This document shows positions 6,677 to 12,412 of a stretch of DNA of 12,412 bases, one piece after another. The translations under genes and the position numbers were made by a program. The notes beneath the pieces were generated by a model. The model ran no database searches. It saw only the letters and a list, made by a program, of their open reading frames with translations, and had not been told where the DNA came from. The number at the start of each line of letters is the position of its first letter. Position 1 is the first letter of the stretch. The stretch lies in NCBI GenBank assembly GCA_018812385.1, contig JAHJDU010000401.1:1-12412 (forward strand), given 5' to 3'. Source of the DNA: Pseudomonadota bacterium. GTDB taxonomy: Bacteria > Desulfobacterota > Desulfobacteria > Desulfobacterales > Desulfobacteraceae.

Positions 6677-7533
6677 CCAATTCTGTAAAAAAAATTCTAC
6701 TTGTTGATGATGAAGAAAGGCTTTTGGATTCCATGGCGCAACGTCTGATGCTTATGGGATTTGAGGTCACAAAAGCTTCATCTGGCACCAGGGCGATTGA
6801 AATCGCTTCAAAAACTCAGGTGGATATGGCTATTGTTGATTTAAAAATGCCGGATATGGATGGCTTGATAACCATCGTCAAATTAAAAGAGATCATCCCT
6901 GACCTTAAGACAGTCCTTTTGACTGGTTATGGAAGCGAAAAGACCCGACAGGAAACAGAAGCTCTTGGTTCCGGGTATTTTGAAAAGGATTCAATGGGGG
7001 ATCTCTGGGATTTGATAAAACAAGTTAACACCCAGGGTAATGCAGTCGTCCTTAAGCCCTCATCTTCAACCACTGCTTCTCAATCCAGAACTGACTATTT
7101 AAAAAAAGATTTTAATCCCAGTCAGATTGAAATTTTGAGTGATCATTACGAGAAGAGCATTGAACAGCAAGCTCCAAGAGGCAATGTTGATTCGATTGGC
7201 AGAAGTTTTGGTGATCTACCAAAAATCATTGGTGAAACACCTGAGATGCAACGATTCCGAAAAAATATTGAACGACTTTCCGGACTGGACTGTACAATCA
7301 TCATTCAAGGAGAAACAGGTACTGGTAAAGAATTGGCTGCCAGGGCCATCCATGCACTGAGTCATCGAAAAGACCAACGGTTCCTGGCATTTAGCTGCGG
7401 TTGTTTCAGCAATGATTTCCATTTCAATGAGCTCTTGGGTTCCATAAAGGAACCTGAGTATAACCGCAGTTTAAAAAAAAAACGGGGCAATGGGAAAGGG
7501 GTTTGTCGGGACCATCCTGTTGGATCATTTTGA
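6673..7533 (+). CDS. NtrC-like response regulator, 5' part (receiver plus start of AAA+ domain), frameshifted
   Basis: As it stands the frame gives 286 residues. The receiver (about 6-118) has D11-D12, D56 in IVDLKMPD, T84 and K105 in YFEKDSM, and is closely similar to both receivers of the preceding gene. A variable linker (120-180) leads into an AAA+ domain with Walker A GETGTGKE (213-220). The frame then enters a run of ten A's at 7473-7482 and continues for about 17 residues that match nothing in the family. Removing one A would join it to the downstream frame ending at 8152, giving about 492 residues, a normal size for this family. If not a sequence error, the product is a receiver with a truncated ATPase. 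It lies in the exporter operon and overlaps the tandem-receiver gene by four bases. Confidence 0.85.
   Translation: MTNSVKKILLVDDEERLLDSMAQRLMLMGFEVTKASSGTRAIEIASKTQVDMAIVDLKMPDMDGLITIVKLKEIIPDLKTVLLTGYGSEKTRQETEALGSGYFEKDSMGDLWDLIKQVNTQGNAVVLKPSSSTTASQSRTDYLKKDFNPSQIEILSDHYEKSIEQQAPRGNVDSIGRSFGDLPKIIGETPEMQRFRKNIERLSGLDCTIIIQGETGTGKELAARAIHALSHRKDQRFLAFSCGCFSNDFHFNELLGSIKEPEYNRSLKKKRGNGKGVCRDHPVGSF
7473..7482 (+). other. A10 homopolymer at the frame break of the NtrC-like gene
   Basis: Ten consecutive A's, preceded by TT and followed by CGGGG, lie exactly where the reading frame shifts. The upstream frame needs nine (or twelve) A's to continue into the downstream frame. Such runs are prone to polymerase slippage in cells and to sequencing error. 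Nothing else in the gene is disrupted. Confidence 0.8.
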
Positions 7534-8152
7534 AACGATGCCCGGGCAAACGCAACGTGAAATGATGAAAATAATAGAGAACAAGGCTGCTACCAGGTCC
7601 ACAAATGCTGGTGATGCCTCCATGGACATTCGTTTTATTGTTGCAACTCATCAAGATCTTAAAAAGAGGGTTGAACAAGGGAAATTCAATGAGAATTTAT
7701 ATCACAGGCTTAATGCCATTGATTTATTAGTGCCATCCCTGAAAGAACGCAGGGATGATATTTCCCCTTTATGCAGCTATTTTTTAAACAAATTAAATAA
7801 AGAATTTAAAAAAAATATCGAATCTATTTCTGATGAAGTTCTTTCCATCTTTATGTCTTATCCCTTTCCCGGTAATGTTCGAGAGCTGAAACATCTCATT
7901 GAAAGAGCTGTAATACTTGCAGATAATACAACGATAGAACTCCAGCATCTTCCTGACCGGTTTAGAGAAAAAGTACCGACTGGTCCTTTGATTGAAAATC
8001 AACAACTTCTTACGCTTAATGAAATGGAACGAAATCACATCCTCAAAGTGATAGAAATCACCAAGGGCAACAAATCAAAAGCTTCCGAACTTTTAGGTAT
8101 AAGCCGTGCCGCTCTATGGAGAAAACTCAAGCTGATCAACGCTGAGATATAA
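7490..8152 (+). CDS. NtrC-like response regulator, 3' part (rest of AAA+ domain and Fis-type helix-turn-helix), frameshifted
   Basis: Family similarity begins just before the first ATG, right after the A10 run, so this is the second part of the preceding gene and not an independent one; no ribosome binding site of its own is evident. It contains the Walker B region TILLDHF, sensor I ATHQDL, the arginine-finger segment FNENLYHRL, PSLKERRDDI, sensor II PFPGNVREL (about 125-133) and a C-terminal Fis-like helix-turn-helix (NKSKASELLGISRAALWRKL). Spliced to the 5' part, the Walker A-to-B segment has the same length as in PspF. However, EPEYNR stands where GAFTGA should be, Walker B reads DH instead of DE, and the first finger arginine is N. 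DNA binding is likely; sigma-54 activation and ATP hydrolysis are doubtful. The stop is 3 bp from the stop of the convergent small-subunit gene. Confidence 0.85.
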   Translation: MGKGFVGTILLDHFETMPGQTQREMMKIIENKAATRSTNAGDASMDIRFIVATHQDLKKRVEQGKFNENLYHRLNAIDLLVPSLKERRDDISPLCSYFLNKLNKEFKKNIESISDEVLSIFMSYPFPGNVRELKHLIERAVILADNTTIELQHLPDRFREKVPTGPLIENQQLLTLNEMERNHILKVIEITKGNKSKASELLGISRAALWRKLKLINAEI

Positions 8153-8155
8153 TTC

Positions 8156-8902
8156 CTACAACTTAAAAAATGTCAACAGGGCATGAAGGTTGGTAAGCGG
8201 ATGCGGAGGGCAGCCGGGTATAAACAGATCCACAGGCAAAAGGGTGTCCAGACCCTCAGTTATTTCAGGACTTCCCAAAAAAGGCCCGCCTGTTATGGTG
8301 CAGCTTCCCACGGCAATGACAACTTTTGGATCAGGGACAGCTTCATATGTCTGCAATAGTGCTGTTTTCATATTTCTGGATACAGGTCCGGTAACCACAA
8401 TGCCATCTGCATGGCGGGGGGAGGCAACAAAGTTTATACCGAATCGAGCCAGGTCAAAAAATGGGGTTGCCAATACGTTTAAATCCGCCTCGCAGGCATT
8501 GCAGCCAGCCGCTGATACCTGCCTGAGTTGTAAAGATCGGCCAAATAATTTTTTAAAATGCTGTTTTGAGTGCTGCGCAAGGGCTGGGAGATCTCCGTCT
8601 GTCAGCAGGTGTTCTTTTTTGGAAGTGGAAATTTCAAAATCGCCGGTGAAGGTAACGAATTTTCCATTGGAAATGCGTTCACACGTCCCGCAGAATACAC
8701 ATCGCCCCATATCAATTTTTTTTGAACCGATATCAATGGCATCTTGAGGGCAGGAGTTTGCACACGCGTCTACTATGTCATTGGAAACATCTTTTTGTAT
8801 GATGGGTTTTCCACGATAGCGAGAAAATACAGCAGGTTTTTCTTTAGGATAGCTACATGTTCTATAACCCTGTTCAAATCTATTTTTAAGTGTATTGAGC
8901 AT
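8156..8902 (-). CDS. HyfI/NuoB-like iron-sulfur small subunit with N-terminal ferredoxin-like domain
   Basis: This 248-residue protein is the electron-transfer subunit of a membrane complex related to group 4 hydrogenases and complex I. The N-terminal domain (about 33-90) carries C47-x3-C51-P and C68-x2-C71-x2-C74, enough for one [4Fe-4S] cluster (C68, C71, C74 plus C51); the second cluster of a ferredoxin is incomplete. The C-terminal NuoB-like domain (about 125-245) has the proximal cluster ligands C134 and C137 (GCNACE), C201 (GSCTITGG) and C231 (PGCPPHP), and the family signature SPRHADGIVVTGPVSR. HycG and HyfI lack such an N-terminal ferredoxin, so here it may replace a separate HyfH-type subunit. 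The start follows a GAGAG sequence 70 bp after the large-subunit gene. It is the last gene of the operon, and its 3' end is partly duplicated at 348-381. Confidence 0.88.
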   Translation of the reverse strand: MLNTLKNRFEQGYRTCSYPKEKPAVFSRYRGKPIIQKDVSNDIVDACANSCPQDAIDIGSKKIDMGRCVFCGTCERISNGKFVTFTGDFEISTSKKEHLLTDGDLPALAQHSKQHFKKLFGRSLQLRQVSAAGCNACEADLNVLATPFFDLARFGINFVASPRHADGIVVTGPVSRNMKTALLQTYEAVPDPKVVIAVGSCTITGGPFLGSPEITEGLDTLLPVDLFIPGCPPHPLTNLHALLTFFKL

Positions 8903-8972
8903 TTAAGACTCTCTTTATCATTTTTTAATTTCACTTAATGTTTAAAAAAATATTGTTTTTCATTTTTTCTTA

Positions 8973-10484
8973 TCAAAGATCAAACCCACAATAAGAAAGG
9001 TTGAAACTTTTATTATTTAAAGGAAAATCCGATATTCCTGTATTCCTCAAAGACATTGCAAGTCCATTCCAATTGTGAAAAGACGGGTCCTTGACTTTGT
9101 ATCGAAGCATTTTGCCTTCTTTATCCGTCAACATAACATGGGAGACTTCACCCCGCCATGCCTCATTCAGGGTTACCACAAAAGAAGAAGCGGGCAGGTT
9201 ATAGTTACTATCATTTACACACTGGGTTTCAACTGGCAATTCAATCAATGATTGAATGATATGAATCGATTGCAGGACTTCGTCATATCTTATTCTTGCA
9301 CGGGCATATACATCACAGGTAGTTTTTTTGTTTTCAGGAATATCTATTTGCACATAATGCTCCGTGGGAAAACAGCGTCTGACATCATAGGGGATACCGC
9401 TTGCCCGACCCGCCGGTCCCACAAGACCTAAGTGCTCTGCATCATTATTGCTTACAATACCGCAGTCTTCAAAACGGGCCCGCACTGTAGAAGCGGAAAA
9501 AAGAAGTTCCAGAACATGTTTCACCTGGGGTTTTAATTCTTTTAACCGTTCATCAAGAATTTTTCGAATATCATCGGCAAGTGAAAAACGAACTCCGCCG
9601 GGTCGCACCAATCCTTTTCCAAACCTGTTGCCGCATAAAAGAAGAGACAAATTTAAAAAATCCCCACGAATACGTCCAAAATAATTGGCCGGCGGTAAAA
9701 AAGCCACATCGCCGCTTAATGCCCCAAGATCACCAATATGATTGGCAAGCCGTTCCAGTTCCAGTGCAATGGTTCGGATAATCTGAGCGCCTTTGTCAGG
9801 CGTAACCGATGTAAGCGCCTCAACAGCCTGTGCCATACAAAGGCTGTGGCCAATGGTGGTGTCCCCTGCTATATTTTCTGCAAGAATGGGCAATCTTTTT
9901 GCTTGAACATTATTGAGCAGGTTTTCCACTGCCCTGTGCTGGTAGCCCAGCTGAATTTCCAAATGAAGTACGCGTTCACCAATGCAGTTAAATCTGAAAT
10001 GGCCGGGTTCTATTACACCTGCATGAACCGGCCCTACTGCGACTTCATGAATTTCATCGCCTTTGACCTGGTAATAATCATAATTGCCAGGAATATCTTC
10101 TTTATAGTCATTCCCAAAAACATCAGGTATACCTTCTCTATAGTTGGGATGGTACCTGACCATTTTCAGCCAGGGATGACCCTGGGGCCGTATACCGAAT
10201 TGTTCGGCAATTTCTCTTTCAAACATATGAAACGGCTCGCATGTTTGACTGAATGAAGAATAAGACTCAGGTGCATCACAGCCTGCCACAAGAAGTTTGT
10301 CAGTTCTTAAAACAGCCATGAGTTTCATGGAGTCTTCATCCTGAAATCCGAAATAGTGGACAACCTTTCCGCCATTTTTTACAATATCCAGAGCGTTTTC
10401 CTGAAAATCATTAAATGAAAGATGAGGAATTTTTTCTCTTGATAGTTTCTCACCATTTGATATTTCTAAAAAAGCAGTCGTCAT
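8973..10484 (-). CDS. HyfG/NuoCD-like large subunit without NiFe ligands (Ehr-type)
   Basis: These 503 residues are a fusion of a NuoC-like part (about 1-120, with EREIAEQFGI and HPWLKMVRYHPNY) and a NuoD/hydrogenase-large-subunit-like part (from about 145, GPVHAGVIEPGHFRF). The alignment with HycE/HyfG is clear around LGYQHRAVENLL, LELERLANHIGDLG and GGVRF. Where hydrogenases have RVCGICGFAHS this protein has NIAGDTTIGHS (205-213). Where they have DPCYSC it has NLSYCG (495-500), with a lone cysteine offset by one position. All four NiFe ligands are therefore absent and no hydrogenase activity is expected. This matches the energy-converting-hydrogenase-related (Ehr) class. The C-terminus ends at FDL with no sign of a maturation peptide. 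GGAGG precedes the ATG at 10484, which overlaps the shifted hyfF tail by ATGA. Confidence 0.88.
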   Translation of the reverse strand: MTTAFLEISNGEKLSREKIPHLSFNDFQENALDIVKNGGKVVHYFGFQDEDSMKLMAVLRTDKLLVAGCDAPESYSSFSQTCEPFHMFEREIAEQFGIRPQGHPWLKMVRYHPNYREGIPDVFGNDYKEDIPGNYDYYQVKGDEIHEVAVGPVHAGVIEPGHFRFNCIGERVLHLEIQLGYQHRAVENLLNNVQAKRLPILAENIAGDTTIGHSLCMAQAVEALTSVTPDKGAQIIRTIALELERLANHIGDLGALSGDVAFLPPANYFGRIRGDFLNLSLLLCGNRFGKGLVRPGGVRFSLADDIRKILDERLKELKPQVKHVLELLFSASTVRARFEDCGIVSNNDAEHLGLVGPAGRASGIPYDVRRCFPTEHYVQIDIPENKKTTCDVYARARIRYDEVLQSIHIIQSLIELPVETQCVNDSNYNLPASSFVVTLNEAWRGEVSHVMLTDKEGKMLRYKVKDPSFHNWNGLAMSLRNTGISDFPLNNKSFNLSYCGFDL

Positions 10485-10606
10485 TTAAGTCCTCCGCCAA
10501 TGGCAGTCACTGCATCAATTATTGTTTGATATAATGTGTCCGGCATAAAGAAGCATAATATCAAGGATGTTATAGCAGAATATATTGCGGCCAGACCATG
10601 CTGGCC
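10481..10606 (-). pseudogene. Displaced last transmembrane segment of the hyfF-like gene (frameshifted 3' end)
   Basis: On the - strand an alternative frame, open from about 10636, encodes HGLAAIYSAITSLILCFFMP and then a tail ending TAIGGGLK. This is a hydrophobic helix and tail of the kind that ends HyfF/NuoM-family proteins. Its TGA at 10481-10483 overlaps the ATG of the large-subunit gene (ATGA), as expected for neighbours in this operon. The annotated hyfF-like frame instead stops at 10570 after an uncharacteristic end (ASMVWPQYILL). One extra base near 10607-10615 would join the frames into a protein of about 474 residues. Confidence 0.75.
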
Positions 10607-11904
10607 TTTTCTTTTAACCGAATTTTGACAATTGAATCATCAAAGGAAATTTTCATGACCTGGTTGGCAAATCCGGCAAAAATGACGCAAAGGCTTAAAA
10701 TAAAAATACCTGCTGCTATATAGTGACCGGTTCTGAATGCACCAACAATAATAAACAATTCCCCGATAAAAATACCAAAAGGTGGAAATCCTGAAATGCC
10801 GGCAAAACCGGCAAAAAAAGCCACAAATGTTTTTGGCATGCGGCTGACCATATCGCCTGTATTTTCAATGAATCTATTTCCATACCCCAATAAAATATTT
10901 CCCGATGACAAAAACAGAGAGGATTTGATCAGACTGTGGTGAATCATGCAGATCACAGCACCATAGGCTGCGATACCGCCAATACCGGTTCCAACGGCGA
11001 TAATTCCCATATTCTCGATACTGGAATAGGCCAGCATTCTTTTGTATTCATTCTGTTTAAGAATAAATGTTGCTGCCGCCAGAATGGACATCAAGCCAAA
11101 AACAATCAGAATCGTGCCTGAAAAATCACCGAGCCCGGCAGCATGCATAATTTTATTTGTCTTAAAAATACCCAGATATGCACAATTTAAAAGCACCCCG
11201 GATAATAATGCGGAAGCAGGACTGGGCGCTTCGCTATGTGCGTCCGGAAGCCAGGTGTGCATGGGTGCAAGACCCATTTTTGTGCCATAGCCAACCAGTA
11301 TGAAGACAAACCCTGCTTTCAACCACATGGGATCCAGTGTTTTGGCAACCTTTGTAAGTGCTGAGAAAGACAGCGGTGCATCAACATTACCAATGTCCAT
11401 GGAAAGAGTAATAAGGACTGACCCTAAAAGTGCCATGGCAATACCGACGGAACATATGAGTACATATTTCCAGGTGGCTTCAAGGGATGCAGAAGATCTA
11501 TGGGTAAAAATAAGTGGAGCACTGGCAAGGGTTGTTGCTTCAATAGCGATCCACATCACCATGATATGGTCGGATAGGGTTACCATTGTCATGGTTGATA
11601 AAAACAGGAGCATGAAGCCTGTAAAAATGTTTTCTGTCTGGATTTCACTTTCTTTAAGATACCCAACAGTATAGATGGAAATCAGGAAAAACAGAAGCGA
11701 TATCACCAGAAGTGATAACAAGCCTTCCGGGGTAACTGCAAAATAGTTGTTAAAAATTGCTTCGGGTCTGTTTTTCCAAAGAAGGAGTGAAAGAATAAGA
11801 TGAATCGCTCCAGTACCCACTAAAAATTGGCGACCGATTGCTTTTGGAAGGAAAAAAGTCATAACACCGGTTATAAAAGGAGTCAAAAAAACAATTTCTA
11901 CCAT
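10570..11904 (-). CDS. hyfF: HyfF/NuoM-like proton-pumping (antiporter-like) membrane subunit, 3' end frameshifted
   Basis: This multi-helix inner-membrane protein belongs to the Mrp/NuoL-M-N family. In numbering from the GTG at 11913, conserved ion-channel positions include E125 (MWIAIEATTLA), K149 (TWKYVL), K212 with LAPMHTWLPDAHSEAPSPASALLSG-type sequence after it, H325-H326 and K330 (MIHHSLIKSSLF), and E385 (GIFIGELF). I prefer the ATG at 11904, with AGGTG six bases upstream, over the GTG at 11911-11913, which directly follows the preceding stop and has no suitably placed ribosome binding site. That gives 444 residues. The reading frame loses its last helix to a frameshift near 10610. It lies between hyfE-like and large-subunit genes in one operon. 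It is expected to couple electron transfer to H+ or Na+ movement. Confidence 0.85.
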   Translation of the reverse strand: MVEIVFLTPFITGVMTFFLPKAIGRQFLVGTGAIHLILSLLLWKNRPEAIFNNYFAVTPEGLLSLLVISLLFFLISIYTVGYLKESEIQTENIFTGFMLLFLSTMTMVTLSDHIMVMWIAIEATTLASAPLIFTHRSSASLEATWKYVLICSVGIAMALLGSVLITLSMDIGNVDAPLSFSALTKVAKTLDPMWLKAGFVFILVGYGTKMGLAPMHTWLPDAHSEAPSPASALLSGVLLNCAYLGIFKTNKIMHAAGLGDFSGTILIVFGLMSILAAATFILKQNEYKRMLAYSSIENMGIIAVGTGIGGIAAYGAVICMIHHSLIKSSLFLSSGNILLGYGNRFIENTGDMVSRMPKTFVAFFAGFAGISGFPPFGIFIGELFIIVGAFRTGHYIAAGIFILSLCVIFAGFANQVMKISFDDSIVKIRLKEKASMVWPQYILL

Positions 11905-11913
11905 ACATAACAC

Positions 11914-12412
11914 CTATTCTTTTAAAGTTCTTAAGTGAACCGTATCAACGTCATCAAAGGTTTGTTTGATATTCTGAAGTATAATGGCCATGACCATTAC
12001 ACCGGCCAATACATCAAGAAGAATACCAAATTCCACAATATGATGGGCACGCGTGGAGAACGTTGTTCCCACAAGATAGATTCCGTTTTCCATCATAATA
12101 TAGCCAAGGACCATGGCAATGGCATTTCTCCTTGCTATCAGCATAAACATTCCGGTCACAAGAATTGTTATGGCAGTAGGTATTAACAAAACACTTTTCA
12201 TAATTAATGGTACATCTAACTTGTAACTCACAACAAATGCGGCAACAATTAATACCAGACCTGCAAACAGGGAGGCATGATATCCGATAATAGGCTCCAC
12301 CTCCCGGCGGATGGCAACTCTTTTTATAACCAGATAAATGCTCAAGGGGATTACAAATCCCCTGATCCAGAGGGTGACTATGGTAAAAAGAAGACCGCCG
12401 CCTGTCATTTCA
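11914..12412 (-). CDS. hyfE: HyfE-like membrane subunit, 5' end beyond the window
   Basis: At least 164 residues are visible. They align with the C-terminal three quarters of E. coli HyfE (216 residues): GYIMMENGIYLV (102-113) corresponds to its MENG segment, and HIVEFGILLDVLAGVMVM plus the end DVDTVHLRTLKE to its C-terminus. E107 in MMENG is the conserved membrane glutamate shared with NuoK/MnhC-type subunits. The ATG at 12406-12408 aligns well inside HyfE, the frame stays open to the window edge, and there is no ribosome binding site to its right, so the true start is probably about 50 codons further right. The stop is directly followed by the start region of the hyfF-like gene. It is a small channel-type subunit of the membrane arm. 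Confidence 0.85.
   Translation of the reverse strand, partial: EMTGGGLLFTIVTLWIRGFVIPLSIYLVIKRVAIRREVEPIIGYHASLFAGLVLIVAAFVVSYKLDVPLIMKSVLLIPTAITILVTGMFMLIARRNAIAMVLGYIMMENGIYLVGTTFSTRAHHIVEFGILLDVLAGVMVMAIILQNIKQTFDDVDTVHLRTLKE

Noticed and set aside
8190..8747. 185-codon open frame on the + strand opposite the small-subunit gene
   Set aside because: The antisense - strand frame carries the full NuoB/HyfI cysteine pattern. The + strand translation has no family motif and no ribosome binding site.
9738..10256. 172-codon open frame on the + strand opposite the large-subunit gene
   Set aside because: It is a shadow of the conserved large-subunit frame, and its translation shows no recognisable domain.
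8973..12412. A functional NiFe hydrogenase (formate hydrogenlyase-like) operon
   Set aside because: The large subunit lacks all four NiFe cysteines, so the hydrogenase label is not supported despite overall similarity.
1..12412. CRISPR array, tRNA or rRNA genes
   Set aside because: No regularly spaced repeats, no tRNA-like cloverleaf with a TTCRA arm and no rRNA sequence were seen in reading the window.

Overview
The window looks like chromosome from an anaerobic, sulfate-reducer-like deltaproteobacterium (Desulfobacterota, Desulfobacteraceae-like). This is inferred from the combination of a TauE/SafE-type anion exporter, stand-alone receiver proteins, a Cache-domain histidine kinase and a Hyf/complex-I-like membrane complex without a NiFe site. 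No rRNA or marker gene confirms it.

Layout. Positions 1-411 hold no intact gene: a possible + strand gene tail (1-93), a 26-bp near-perfect palindrome, and a 34-bp piece that nearly duplicates the 3' end of the small-subunit gene found 7.8 kb away. Positions 412-4246 (- strand) form a signalling operon, in transcription order: receiver, full Cache-sensor histidine kinase, receiver, degenerate histidine-kinase-like protein, receiver. A 100-bp divergent promoter region (4247-4346) separates it from a + strand operon (4347-8152). That operon encodes a TauE/SafE exporter, a small three-helix membrane protein, a tandem-receiver protein, and an NtrC-like receiver-AAA+-Fis regulator. The regulator is split by a frameshift in a run of ten A's. 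Its AAA+ domain has lost the GAFTGA loop, the Walker B glutamate and one arginine finger.

Converging on it with only 3 bp between stop codons is the distal part of a - strand operon (8156-12412), in transcription order hyfE-like (cut by the window edge), hyfF-like, a fused NuoCD/HyfG-like large subunit and a ferredoxin-NuoB/HyfI-like small subunit. The large subunit aligns with HycE/HyfG, but all four NiFe cysteines are replaced. The complex is therefore best read as an energy-converting-hydrogenase-related (Ehr-type) complex, not a hydrogenase. Its electron donor, acceptor and pumped ion cannot be read from sequence. The hyfF-like gene has a second frameshift: its missing last transmembrane helix lies in another frame and ends in an ATGA overlap with the next gene.

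How the parts may fit together. The two divergent operons share a control region and contain six receiver domains, one complete transmitter and one DNA-binding output, so most receivers probably act in a phosphorelay or by protein contact. The exporter operon plausibly responds to the Cache kinase. Both frame breaks lie in or beside A-rich runs, so assembly or sequencing error must be excluded before biological meaning is attached to either.
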